Shown here: one piece after another, positions 17,829-26,084 of the stretch
How the letters are laid out: each line of letters begins with the position of its first letter
Numbering within the stretch: the stretch's first letter is position 1
NCBI GenBank assembly: GCA_031426355.1
Contig: JANPLD010000023.1
Location: 1-41,872 of the forward strand
Source of the DNA: JANPLD01 sp031426355
Lineage (GTDB): Bacteria > Pseudomonadota > Alphaproteobacteria > Rickettsiales > UBA8987
DNA: 41,872 bases
Direction: 5' to 3'
Made by a program: the position numbers and the translations under genes
Notes under the pieces: generated by a model
What the model was told of the DNA's origin: nothing
Database searches by the model: none
Seen by the model: the letters and a program-made list of their open reading frames with translations, nothing else

Positions 17829-17937
17829 CGAATAAACAGGTTAACGCTTTGTTAAGTTTTTCTAAGTTTTCTGTTTCTGGAGACTGCATTTGTTGTTGCA
17901 TTCCTTGTTCATAAAAAAACTCATTGATATTTTTCAT
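17800..17937 (-). CDS. Short 5' fragment of the frameshifted accessory gene
   Basis: ATG at 17937 starts a 45-codon frame (MKNINEFFYEQGMQQQMQSP...) ending in TAA at 17800. A reasonable purine-rich site (AAGGGG) precedes it by about 7 nt. Its glutamine-rich QQQMQ segment near the N-terminus also appears in the start of the frameshifted gene at 31471-33329. Joined to the following frame by a one-base change, it would supply the natural N-terminus. Alternatively it is a small leader peptide translationally coupled to the next frame. Confidence 0.45.
   Translation of the reverse strand: MKNINEFFYEQGMQQQMQSPETENLEKLNKALTCLFGENSFSITR
17840..17855 (-). promoter_or_regulatory. CtrA-like box (TTAA-N7-TTAAC) inside the short 5' fragment
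   Basis: On the minus strand TTAA-CAAAGCG-TTAACC. Same spacing as the three promoter-proximal boxes, but it lies within the 45-codon frame, 11 nt before the GTG at 17828. It may be a chance match or a second site in the same regulatory region. Confidence 0.3.
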
Positions 17938-17979
17938 AATAACCCCTTATAATTGTAAGTTAGATGATATCACCTAAAA

Positions 17980-17995
17980 GTTAATAAAATGTTAA
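17980..17995 (-). promoter_or_regulatory. CtrA-like box upstream of the accessory gene at 17937
   Basis: On the minus strand TTAA-CATTTTA-TTAAC, matching the alphaproteobacterial CtrA consensus TTAA-N7-TTAAC exactly. It ends 42 nt before the ATG at 17937. It also overlaps the start codon of the plus-strand gene at 17989, so binding could block that gene while activating the minus-strand one. Confidence 0.5.
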
Positions 17996-19437
17996 CACGA
18001 ATCAAGGCTTTCTCTATTTCTGCTATACCATTGTTTTTATTTGCTTTTACAGCGCATGCGGAGCTGGATAAAGTTATTTCACTTACCATTTACGGTAACT
18101 CACCTAATCAGTGGCAGTCGCCTTACTGGTATAACCAGGGAGAGACGGGCGGGTTTGCCATTATAAATTTTGATAAGGTTCATGAATTTACAGAAGGGCT
18201 GAATGAGATAGTGGTTGAGAATTTGCCGCAATCTGTTGAGGTTTCAAGCGTTAAGCTTGGCGCTCTTTCCGGAACAAAGATCATTGCGGAGCAGAATTTT
18301 GAGAAATCATCACTTTCACTAGATGATCTTTTTACGCGTTCGATCGGGAAAGATATTGAAGTTGAGCAGCAGGCAGGTGAGCGCACGATCTATTTCCGCG
18401 GGAAACTTCTTCAGGGTTCGCCACAATTATTCATTGAGGATGAAAAACGCGTTCGTTTTGTGAACCAGTATTCATCAATAATCTTCCCGACTGAAAGCGG
18501 TATTGTGGCTGGTAACTCAATTAAGTGGGTTATAGCGAGTAAGGATGAAGGCGAGGAAACAGTTAGTTATAATTACAAAACTGCCGGTATAACATGGTCT
18601 GCTTCATATGATGTTTATTATGATGATACTACTGAAACTGCGCGTTTAGAGGGCTGGGCAGAGGTGAATAACTCTACGAATATAGATATAAATGATTCGG
18701 CGGTTAAGTTAGTTGCGGGACAGGTAAACCAGGTTTCAACGCCTAGGGTTGCGATGATGAAAGCGGCAGCTGCACCTGAAATGGCTATGGATTCTGCTGT
18801 AGCAAGTGGTGGTGGATATGGAAATTCTTTCCAGAATCAGGAATTTTCTGATTACCAGATGTATACTATCGACAGAAAAATTGATCTTAAACCTTATTCA
18901 TTTAAAAAGATAAAACTCTTTGCTGATAAGCTGCAGGTTAAACCAGAAAGGCAATATGTTTATGAAGGCTGGGAAGGTAAAAAGAATGCAGGAATTGAAC
19001 TGAAATTTAAGAATTCTGAGGAAAACGGTTTAGGTATACCGCTTCCGGGTGGGCGTTTCTCTGTTTATTCCAAAGCTCAGGATGGCGAATTTGAACTGGC
19101 GGGGCAGGATACTTCTGAGCATACTGCTAAAGATGCTGAAACCAAACTTAAGATCGGCAAGGCTTTTGATATAACTGCTGAACGTACGCAGCTTGACCAG
19201 TCAAGTGACCAGAACAGAAGGGTTGGAAGATATAAGATCCGCATGGAATTCAGCAATGCAAAGGATAAAGAAGTGAAAGTTCTGGCGAAAGAAATGATAA
19301 ATGCTGGTGGAAAATGGCAGGTAACAAATTCCACAATACCTTATGACAAGCATTCTGCAAATGAGATATGGTTTGATGTGGTTATACCAGCTAATGGCCA
19401 GAATACGGTGGAATATACGGCGGAATATTATTGGTAG
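17989..19437 (+). CDS. DUF4139 domain protein with signal peptide
   Basis: A 482-residue exported protein. Residues 1-24 are a signal peptide (cleavage after AHA). The rest is beta-rich and fits the DUF4139 family (relatives of MuiA-like proteins): LTIYGNSPNQW, FRGKLLQGSPQLFIEDE, NYKTAGITWSASYDVYYDD and a conserved end DVVIPANGQNTVEYTAEYYW. These proteins are periplasmic or surface proteins of unknown biochemical role. The stop is 1 nt before the proA ATG, so the two genes are likely co-transcribed. The start codon lies inside a CtrA-like box. Confidence 0.82.
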   Translation: MLTRIKAFSISAIPLFLFAFTAHAELDKVISLTIYGNSPNQWQSPYWYNQGETGGFAIINFDKVHEFTEGLNEIVVENLPQSVEVSSVKLGALSGTKIIAEQNFEKSSLSLDDLFTRSIGKDIEVEQQAGERTIYFRGKLLQGSPQLFIEDEKRVRFVNQYSSIIFPTESGIVAGNSIKWVIASKDEGEETVSYNYKTAGITWSASYDVYYDDTTETARLEGWAEVNNSTNIDINDSAVKLVAGQVNQVSTPRVAMMKAAAAPEMAMDSAVASGGGYGNSFQNQEFSDYQMYTIDRKIDLKPYSFKKIKLFADKLQVKPERQYVYEGWEGKKNAGIELKFKNSEENGLGIPLPGGRFSVYSKAQDGEFELAGQDTSEHTAKDAETKLKIGKAFDITAERTQLDQSSDQNRRVGRYKIRMEFSNAKDKEVKVLAKEMINAGGKWQVTNSTIPYDKHSANEIWFDVVIPANGQNTVEYTAEYYW

Positions 19438-19438
19438 T

Positions 19439-20701
19439 ATGAATATAGAGACGCAAGTTTTAGAGATATGCAAAAAGGCAAAAGCTGCATCACAGCAGAT
19501 TGCCTTGGCATCAACTGAAAGTAAAAATAAAGCACTTAAGATCGCGGCTGACGAGATAATTAAAAATACTGCAAAAATAATTGCTGAGAACCAGAAAGAC
19601 ATAGATTCCGCTGAGCAGAAAAATGATATAACTGCTGCATTTATTGATAGGCTCAAACTTGATGAAAAGCGTATTGCTGCAATGGCGCAGGGTTTGAAGG
19701 AAATTGCGGAGCTACCAGACCCAGTAGGTAAAATACTTGATAATTGGTACAGGCCAAATGGCCTTGATATATCGCGTGTTGCAACGCCAATTGGTGTTAT
19801 CGGGATAATATATGAATCGCGCCCTAATGTTACGGCTGATGCGGGTGCTCTCTGTTTAAAGTCAGGGAATGCGGCGATACTCCGCGGTGGTTCTGAAAGT
19901 ATAAATTCTTCCATGGCAATTGTGAATTGTCTGAAAGAAGGTTTGAGACAAGCTGGTATAGCGCAAGATGCAATACAGCTAATACCTTTTCGTGAGCGTG
20001 AGGCAGTTGGCGCGATGCTTAAAGCTTCTGACTATATTGATGTGATAGTTCCGCGCGGTGGCAAAGGTTTGATAAAGCGCGTTATTGAAGAAAGTAAAAT
20101 TCCTTTGTTTCAGCATCTGGAAGGTAATAACCATACTTATGTTCATGAATCTGCTGACCTTGATATGGCGGTAAAAGTTATCGTTAATGCCAAAATGCGC
20201 CGTACTGGCGTTTGCGGGGCTACAGAAACGATAGTAATTGATGAGAAAGTATTTCATACCTTTTTACCTGTTGTTGTTGAAGAGTTAATTAAGCTTAAAT
20301 GTGAGATGCGCGGTGATGAAAAGGCGTGCGCGATTGATAACAGAATTAAACCTGCTAGCTCGGAAGACTGGGATACTGAATATCTGGATGCAATAGTTGC
20401 GGTAAAAGTAGTCAAAAATTTTGAGGAAGGTTTAGCATTCGTTAAAAAACATTCATCACATCACACAGATGCAATAATTGCGGGTGATAACAAAGTTGCT
20501 GAAATATTTTTGAATGAAATTGATTCAGCGATCGTTATGCATAATGCCTCAACGCAGTTCGCAGATGGCGGTGAGTTTGGCATGGGTGCTGAGATAGGAA
20601 TCGCCACAGGAAAACTGCACGCACGCGGCCCGGTCGGGCTTGAACAATTATGTACCTTTAAATATATAGTGAAAGGTAATGGACAGGTGAGAGAAGGTTA
20701 A
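19439..20701 (+). CDS. proA: Gamma-glutamyl phosphate reductase
   Basis: Second enzyme of proline synthesis, reducing gamma-glutamyl phosphate to the semialdehyde. The ATG at 19439 (MNIETQVLEICKKA) gives 420 residues, the normal length; the open frame begins at 19343 inside the preceding gene but those residues are out-of-frame shadow. Motifs: PIGVIGIIYESRPNVTADA, CLKSGNAAILRGGSE, and the catalytic cysteine in RTGVCGATETIVID. The C-terminus GMGAEIGIATGKLHARGPVGLEQL is characteristic. No proB is in the window. It starts right after the DUF4139 gene; its stop overlaps the stop of the convergent small gene. Confidence 0.96.
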   Translation: MNIETQVLEICKKAKAASQQIALASTESKNKALKIAADEIIKNTAKIIAENQKDIDSAEQKNDITAAFIDRLKLDEKRIAAMAQGLKEIAELPDPVGKILDNWYRPNGLDISRVATPIGVIGIIYESRPNVTADAGALCLKSGNAAILRGGSESINSSMAIVNCLKEGLRQAGIAQDAIQLIPFREREAVGAMLKASDYIDVIVPRGGKGLIKRVIEESKIPLFQHLEGNNHTYVHESADLDMAVKVIVNAKMRRTGVCGATETIVIDEKVFHTFLPVVVEELIKLKCEMRGDEKACAIDNRIKPASSEDWDTEYLDAIVAVKVVKNFEEGLAFVKKHSSHHTDAIIAGDNKVAEIFLNEIDSAIVMHNASTQFADGGEFGMGAEIGIATGKLHARGPVGLEQLCTFKYIVKGNGQVREG

Positions 20702-20910
20702 ATTTTTCTTTTTAAAAAGATAAGCATTAACTCTTTAAACTGTTTTTCGGAAATAATTCTTCCTTCATTTAATACCATTCCCATATTTGCTGGAACAAAA
20801 CCTTTTCCGCGTTCATATTCTTCAACAAACATATTCACATAGTTCCCATAATTTTCAACTCTGCAAGGTATGCCATTTAAATCAAAATATTTATAATTTT
20901 TTTCTACCAT
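20698..20910 (-). CDS. Small uncharacterised protein, partner of the 608-residue gene
   Basis: A 70-residue soluble protein (MVEKNYKYFDLNGIPCRVEN...), no known motif. It begins 2 nt after the stop of the 608-residue gene on the same strand, so the pair is one transcript. Small genes placed like this after a large toxin-like gene often encode immunity proteins or chaperones; that is inference only. Composition is AT-rich like its partner. The last 4 nt overlap the proA stop. Confidence 0.6.
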   Translation of the reverse strand: MVEKNYKYFDLNGIPCRVENYGNYVNMFVEEYERGKGFVPANMGMVLNEGRIISEKQFKELMLIFLKRKI

Positions 20911-20912
20911 AA

Positions 20913-22739
20913 TTAAATTTGAATTCCTGCAGTTTTCAGTGTCTGTTTTGCTTTTCCATTTAAGTCAAAATGATTTATATATTCTTTTGCTTTTTCCCGG
21001 TGTTCATCTGTTAAACCTTTTTGACAGCCTGCAAGAAGTTTCCGGTCTTCATCTGTTGACATATGTGGTTCCATCAAAGTACAAAAAATTGCCTTATCTA
21101 CAGGATGTGCTTTTTCATAACCAGCAGCAATTATAACGCAATGTATCTTGTTGAGAGCATTAATGCCTTTAGAGATTCTTGTTCTTATATTTTCAAAAGT
21201 TTGAGTTTTATCAGTAACATCAAGAAATAATCTATCTCCCGCTAAAACACTTTCACTGTGAGAAATATTTAAGTCGGGATCATTCAAATATTTAGATATA
21301 CTTGGTGTAAATAATGCAATTTTATATCTATCGTCATCTCGTATCTGCTTGAGTTCTTCTAATGCGTGACCAAGAATTTCTTTTAACCCATCACTCATTT
21401 CGCCAAATAGCCTTTTTAAATGAGCTGAGGAAGGTTTTGTATATTTTTTAAAATATCTTTCTTCATCTTCGTAAAATTTTGAAACTTGTCCCCATGTTAT
21501 ATGATGCAAGCTTATATTTCCTCTGCTTCCTTCGATAAAAGGTCTTATTGATCCCCATATGTTATGAGTTTCTTCCTTATCCCATTTTAATTGTCTTTCA
21601 TCCATATGCTGAACTTCGCAAAACATATATTTTTCTTCTCTTTCATTTTTAGGATTATTTTCTTTTTTAGGGAAAAACTTGTAAATTTCCTTTGCTTTTG
21701 TTGTGGCAGAACTGACTGATTTTATATCAGAATTTTCTACAGATATTTCAAACCCATATCTTGGTCCAAGAATTCTGTCAAAGAAAGAGCACTCTAATGA
21801 GAGATCGGGATGTGTATAGGAGTGTCGTATTCTCGCCGCATCCCTTAAGTTGGAAAAATCTCCATTATATTGATTCAGAATTTTCTGGATTGCACGAATC
21901 AAATTTTTAGATCCCGCCTCATCAATGGTAAGCCTATTATCAGGACGAATAAAAGAGTCCTTAACATCAGTATAATCTATAAGTACAGACTTGGCGTAGA
22001 TTCCCCTGAGGTGTTCCTTAAATGGATTATTAGTTCTTGGGGTTTCATGCAGTTTTTCTAAAATATCAAATCTTTGATAAATTTCTTGTTTCAGGAATTT
22101 ATTTGTTTCTAGATAAGGTGCTTCTGCTGCTCCCTCACGATATAATTCAAAGTCTGAAATGAATTTTGATAGAGCTGCCCTATCAGATTTATTCAGATCC
22201 TTTCTAGTTTTTAGAATAGTTTCTAAACCTTCCTGTATATTATTAAATTCTTCCTTTCTTTCGGATAGTTGTTTTTGATATTGTTCAAGAATTTCAGGGG
22301 CAATTCTTTTTTCTATGGGAGTTATATAAGGTGTTGGTTCAGAAGTAAAAAGAGTTAGAACAAATTCTTTACAATCAAAAAATCCTTTCTCTTTTATATG
22401 TTCTTCAATAAGAACTTCGAAATTGGGTTTATCTGCTCTACCTTTTGCAGAAGAAATAATTAAAGCTCTGTGGTTATCTTCAGTTATAGCCCCCATTCCT
22501 TTTAATTTAATTAAAATATCCTTAATTAAATTCTTTGATTCACTTTTTAGTTTTCCTAATTGAGGGTCTATTGCTATTTCATGACCTTTAGTTTTGCTCT
22601 TTATGTAATTAGAAATTGATGCTAATAATTCAGAATTAGCACCAAGATTATTTAACTCTATCTGTGCCTGAATGTTATATTTTTTTAGAAAATCTATAAA
22701 TTCCTGATTTTCTGGTGATATTTCTAATGTTTTGGCCAT
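20913..22739 (-). CDS. Large accessory protein with RelA/SpoT-synthetase-like signature
   Basis: A 608-residue, AT-rich, soluble protein with no close family I recognise. Residues ~275-400 resemble the RelA/SpoT nucleotidyltransferase fold: a helix with SKNLIRAIQKI, then LRDAARIRHSY (family form: ..DIAGIR..), then CEVQHMDERQLKWDKEETHNIW (family form: EIQxRT..M...AE..H..YK). The aspartate (D300) and glutamate (E375) correspond to the two metal-binding acidic residues of (p)ppGpp synthetases. The GY-S-H motif is not visible and there is a ~25-residue insertion before the EVQ strand, so activity is doubtful. The N-terminal 270 residues are helical. A CtrA-like box lies 38 nt before the ATG. It could be a toxin or effector; no secretion signal is seen at the N-terminus. 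Confidence 0.6.
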   Translation of the reverse strand: MAKTLEISPENQEFIDFLKKYNIQAQIELNNLGANSELLASISNYIKSKTKGHEIAIDPQLGKLKSESKNLIKDILIKLKGMGAITEDNHRALIISSAKGRADKPNFEVLIEEHIKEKGFFDCKEFVLTLFTSEPTPYITPIEKRIAPEILEQYQKQLSERKEEFNNIQEGLETILKTRKDLNKSDRAALSKFISDFELYREGAAEAPYLETNKFLKQEIYQRFDILEKLHETPRTNNPFKEHLRGIYAKSVLIDYTDVKDSFIRPDNRLTIDEAGSKNLIRAIQKILNQYNGDFSNLRDAARIRHSYTHPDLSLECSFFDRILGPRYGFEISVENSDIKSVSSATTKAKEIYKFFPKKENNPKNEREEKYMFCEVQHMDERQLKWDKEETHNIWGSIRPFIEGSRGNISLHHITWGQVSKFYEDEERYFKKYTKPSSAHLKRLFGEMSDGLKEILGHALEELKQIRDDDRYKIALFTPSISKYLNDPDLNISHSESVLAGDRLFLDVTDKTQTFENIRTRISKGINALNKIHCVIIAAGYEKAHPVDKAIFCTLMEPHMSTDEDRKLLAGCQKGLTDEHREKAKEYINHFDLNGKAKQTLKTAGIQI

Positions 22740-22777
22740 GGGTCAATTTTTATGAAAAAGAAGCTTAGTTTGAAATG

Positions 22778-22793
22778 GTTAATAAAACGTTAA
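22778..22793 (-). promoter_or_regulatory. CtrA-like box between the 608-residue gene and plsC
   Basis: On the minus strand TTAA-CGTTTTA-TTAACCAT, including the full TTAACCAT half-site. It ends 38 nt before the ATG at 22739. Read on the plus strand it is also TTAA-N7-TTAAC, 23 nt before the plsC ATG, so it could serve both divergent genes. Confidence 0.5.
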
Positions 22794-22816
22794 CAAAGTT
22801 AATATAAATAACGAAT

Positions 22817-23524
22817 ATGTTTTTCACTCCCTTCTTTTACATCTGGACGGCTGTTGTGTTGGTGTTGTTCTCGCCGTCCTTTATTTCATTTAACCTGACT
22901 ATGAAAGCATCAATAGTTTGGGCGAAGGGGGTGGTTTGGGGGTTGAAGCATCTGGCGGGGGTGGAGAGTAAAGTTATTGGGCTGGAAAACCTTGAGAAGG
23001 TTAGTTCGCAAGGGGGGTTTGTGGTGGCGTGTAAGCATCAGTCTGCCTGGGAGACCATAGTGCCGTATCTTTATGTTCCGGGAACTTCATATGTTTATAA
23101 GAAGGAGCTTGGGTATATTCCGTTCTTTGGGTGGTATAATGTGTTCCTTAGAAATATATCGGTGGATAGGAAGGCAGGGGCTAGGGCGCTTAAGATAGTA
23201 ACTGAAGGTGTTAAGCGGAATGCTCTAGCGGGAAGGGGGGTGATGATCTATCCGGAAGGAACGCGTGCTCGTCCGGGGGAAAAGGTGAAATATAAGCCTG
23301 CGGTTTATTCAATATATAAAGAAGGTGTGAGAATAATTCCTGCGGCGGTGAATTCCGGCTATTACTGGCCAAGAGGTGAATTTTTGGGGAAAAAGGGGAC
23401 TATAGTTTTTTCATACCTTGAGCCTATGCCTGAGGGGCTTTCAAAACATGAGTTTATGGAATTGCTAGAGAGCCGTATTGAAGCGGAATCAGAAAGGTTA
23501 GCGAAAGAATATCCGGCTATTTAG
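22817..23524 (+). CDS. plsC: 1-acyl-sn-glycerol-3-phosphate acyltransferase
   Basis: A 235-residue membrane-associated acyltransferase making phosphatidic acid. An N-terminal hydrophobic segment (residues 2-26) is followed by the PlsC core: CKHQSAWETI, where H and E take the places of the usual H(x4)D pair; FGWYNVFLRNISVDRK; and MIYPEGTRARPGE, the glycerophosphate-binding EGTR block. The E-for-D change in the catalytic motif is seen in some alphaproteobacterial relatives. It is divergent from the 608-residue gene, with a CtrA-like box between. Confidence 0.9.
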   Translation: MFFTPFFYIWTAVVLVLFSPSFISFNLTMKASIVWAKGVVWGLKHLAGVESKVIGLENLEKVSSQGGFVVACKHQSAWETIVPYLYVPGTSYVYKKELGYIPFFGWYNVFLRNISVDRKAGARALKIVTEGVKRNALAGRGVMIYPEGTRARPGEKVKYKPAVYSIYKEGVRIIPAAVNSGYYWPRGEFLGKKGTIVFSYLEPMPEGLSKHEFMELLESRIEAESERLAKEYPAI

Positions 23525-23535
23525 TTGTTAATAGT

Positions 23536-23632
23536 CGTCATTCTGCGAATTGCTTAGCAATTGCGCAGAATCCCGGAGTTTTAATAATTCTGAGATCCTG
23601 TGCTAATTGCTATGCAATTCCACAGGATGACG
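23536..23632. repeat. Nested palindromic repeat (CGTCATTCTG...CAGGATGACG)
   Basis: Ends pair over 10 bp with one mismatch (CGTCATTCTG at 23536-23545, CAGGATGACG at 23623-23632). Inside are two further hairpins: TCTGCGAATTGC/GCAATTGCGCAGA and CCTGTGCTAATTGC/GCAATTCCACAGG. The whole fills the space between the plsC stop and the convergent kpsC stop and looks like a dispersed palindromic element, which may also act as a bidirectional terminator. Confidence 0.7.
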
Positions 23633-23634
23633 CT

Positions 23635-25686
23635 TTATCTGAAATGCTTTCTGAATAATTTCAGTAACAAAGTAGAATGATTGTTTTTCTCGGTATCTTT
23701 GAAAAGTTCCGGTGTTGATATTATTCGTTTGACTAGGTCTTCCGGTTTGCAAGGCAGGTTTGAAACTCTGTCAAAATAGATGGGGTATTCGATGAGCGCG
23801 GCATAGACCAGATGTTCCAATGATATATTGCGGTTCCTTTTGCTGAAGAAGATCGAGTCGTCAGTGAGGCCCCAACCTGCATAAAAAGGGCAGCCAAAGG
23901 TTTTTACTTTTTTGCTACGGAGTAAGGCTTCAAAGCCCACGAAGGAAGATATGGTGTAAACTTCATCGCATCTTTTAATAAGGTCATGAATATTCGCGTG
24001 TTCGATCACCATGTCTGAATAGCGCTGGGCTTCACGTTTTGGTAAGTGGCCGAGGCGTTTTCCTGCTACTACTTCAGGGTGAGGTTTATATATGATGTAG
24101 GCGTCCTTTTCCCGTTTTCTGGTTTCCTCAAGAAGGCGGGCATTTGATTTTATTGTTCCGCGGCCAAGTTTTACTGCGGGGTCATCTTCGATTTGTCCCG
24201 CTACCAGAATTATTTTCTTATCGCGTGGGAATGATAATTTCAATTCACCGGTGCTGAAATTATATTTGCTGACATCTTTCTGGGTTATAAGGTTGATCAA
24301 GTCTCTGGCGCGGTTTTTCTTGTCCCTTGTAAGGCGAAGGTTGATTATAAGCTCTTCGAGCTTGGATTCTTTATCGGCTATATAATGAATAGATTTATCA
24401 TCAATAATTAAGGAGGATGCCGGAGCAAAATTAGATGGCAGGCCGGATGATCTTATGAATCCATCATCTATCCTTGTGATGGAAACCTCATAGTTTTTGC
24501 AGAGTTCAGAGATGGCGGGATTTTCCTTTTCTGCCGCTATGGTAAAGTCGCTATTGTGTTTTCGCGCATATCTTGCGGTGGTCTCTTCATTCTTGAAGAA
24601 TTTTACTTCATTAAAAGGTGTGAGGAGAAAATTGGTAATGTAATCTTTTTTCCAGCTGCTGAAACCGAAGCAGGAGTATGATCTTGAAAAGCCTTTGTAT
24701 TTTTCCCTTAACCATTCAACAAGGCCTATTGTATATTCAAGGTCAGAGAGTTTCCTTTCATAAGGGTTTATATATCTTGGGTATGAAACATATGAACCAT
24801 AGAAAAATTCTTCAAATGAAGCTTGCTTGCGGTTTTTGATGATGCGCTTATTATCTTTTGTGAAGCCCCAACCACTGTAGAAAGACCTGCCGAAAGTATA
24901 AACCTGTCTGCCGCCTATAAGTGCCTGCAAACCTTCTGCGGAAGTAACTGTAAATACGGCTTCACAATATGGAAGAAGTGAGAATATATTTATATCATCT
25001 TCGATGATCTTTATATTTGGATCTGAATAATATTTTGTCAGGAAGCCTTTCTTTTTACCGAGGATTATTTCGGGGTAAGATTTAATTACGATATGTGAAG
25101 CGGGGAATAATTTTCTGGCATAATACACCATTTTATCAAAATCAGCTTTAGTAGCACCTGCAAGTGGGACTGAAGGATCGTCGCGGAACTGATCAAGCAG
25201 AAGAATGTTTTTACTATCAGAGAACCTGAAGGAAGATTCCTTATAATCTTTCTCAATATTATATTTTGTTATTTGTTTGTCTTTTACCAGCTGGATAAGG
25301 TTTCTGGCCTTTTTTATATTTTCATCGGTTATCTCTTCCGAAAGGAGGAAGTTTTCCAGACCGCTGGTTGTTTTATTGTCATAATAAGGTGTTGCCTTAT
25401 CTGCTATGATGGAAAGAGCAGGATAGGTTTGGCTTTTGCCAACTGAATGTATGAAGCCTTCTTCGAGTGAGATATAAGGAGCCGCAGTTGATTTTGAGAA
25501 CATTTTTGCGGGAATGCTGTTTTTCCGTTTCCCCCAGCCGATAACTATTTCGGGTATCGCTTCAAAATATTTTATCTCAGCAAATTCAGGCAGGAAAGTT
25601 TTCAGGTGGCCGATGTTTTTCCAAAGATCTTTTTCATAGATACTTGCTATAGGCGGAAGGGGCTTATGTTCTCTATGTTCTGCCAA
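23635..25686 (-). CDS. kpsC: KpsC-type capsule/glycolipid beta-Kdo transferase (two tandem domains)
   Basis: A 683-residue protein with two homologous 'capsule polysaccharide synthesis' domains. Domain 1 (about residues 45-335): EEGFIHSVG, ADKATPYYDNKTTSGLE, RDDPSVPLAG, YPEIILGKKKGFL, CEAVFTVTSAEGLQALIGG, FYSGWGFT. Domain 2 (about 365-650): DDGFIRSSG, EDDPAVKLGRG, YKPHPEVVAGKRLG, CDEVYTISSFVGFEALLRS, FYAGWGLTDD. This is the layout of KpsC/LipA, which adds alternating beta-Kdo residues to phosphatidylglycerol as the anchor of ABC-exported capsules. No kpsS, kpsM/T or capsule cluster is adjacent, though kdsD at 39490 serves Kdo synthesis. Cytoplasmic, membrane-associated. Confidence 0.85.
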   Translation of the reverse strand: MAEHREHKPLPPIASIYEKDLWKNIGHLKTFLPEFAEIKYFEAIPEIVIGWGKRKNSIPAKMFSKSTAAPYISLEEGFIHSVGKSQTYPALSIIADKATPYYDNKTTSGLENFLLSEEITDENIKKARNLIQLVKDKQITKYNIEKDYKESSFRFSDSKNILLLDQFRDDPSVPLAGATKADFDKMVYYARKLFPASHIVIKSYPEIILGKKKGFLTKYYSDPNIKIIEDDINIFSLLPYCEAVFTVTSAEGLQALIGGRQVYTFGRSFYSGWGFTKDNKRIIKNRKQASFEEFFYGSYVSYPRYINPYERKLSDLEYTIGLVEWLREKYKGFSRSYSCFGFSSWKKDYITNFLLTPFNEVKFFKNEETTARYARKHNSDFTIAAEKENPAISELCKNYEVSITRIDDGFIRSSGLPSNFAPASSLIIDDKSIHYIADKESKLEELIINLRLTRDKKNRARDLINLITQKDVSKYNFSTGELKLSFPRDKKIILVAGQIEDDPAVKLGRGTIKSNARLLEETRKREKDAYIIYKPHPEVVAGKRLGHLPKREAQRYSDMVIEHANIHDLIKRCDEVYTISSFVGFEALLRSKKVKTFGCPFYAGWGLTDDSIFFSKRNRNISLEHLVYAALIEYPIYFDRVSNLPCKPEDLVKRIISTPELFKDTEKNNHSTLLLKLFRKHFR

Positions 25687-25739
25687 ATTTATAAGTTTTA
25701 CAAAGTTTGAAAAAACTATAAAAACTTAAATTTGGAACA

Positions 25740-26084
25740 AAGTAAAGGTGAAGTAAAATAGATACCTGTGAAAACTATTTCAAGGGCTGTGAAAATATTT
25801 AATAATAACACTTAAAAAACTTTCATTTTCGTGTATATTCTTCTTTACATCTATTAGATTTTCTATAGATAGAGTCTTCTTTTTCGGTATCACTACTTTT
25901 CACAGGCCTCTCAAGGGTTTTGCGGGAAGATTAGAAAGTAATACCTGGGCTGTGTAGGCGTATATTTTAATATATTTCTACACAGCACAGTTAGGTGGAG
26001 GTTACTTCACCCGATTCTAATTAGCTTTTGTTAGAATTCGACTGGGTTGTTTTTATAAACTCCCAATCCAAAAGGCGGGACTAG
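25740..26084 (+). ncRNA. Structured 5' leader of the ornithine-decarboxylase-type gene (candidate speF-type leader RNA)
   Basis: The 398-nt gap before the decarboxylase contains several strong helices on the plus strand: GCTGTGTAG/CTACACAGC with an inner AT-rich hairpin (about 25950-25989); AAGTAATACCT pairing with AGGTTACTT around it (one bulge); ATTCTAA/TTAGAAT (about 26015-26038); and TGGG/CCCA close to the start codon (about 26043-26067). Long structured leaders named 'speF' are known upstream of ornithine decarboxylase genes in alphaproteobacteria; gene, lineage and length fit, but I could not run a covariance search. A 15-codon GTG ORF (25768-25815) may be a leader peptide. Promoter elements were not assigned with confidence. 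Confidence 0.45.

Noticed and set aside
19343..19438. Upstream extension of the proA open frame.
   Set aside because: It lies inside the 3' end of the DUF4139 gene and encodes non-homologous residues; the ATG at 19439 is right.
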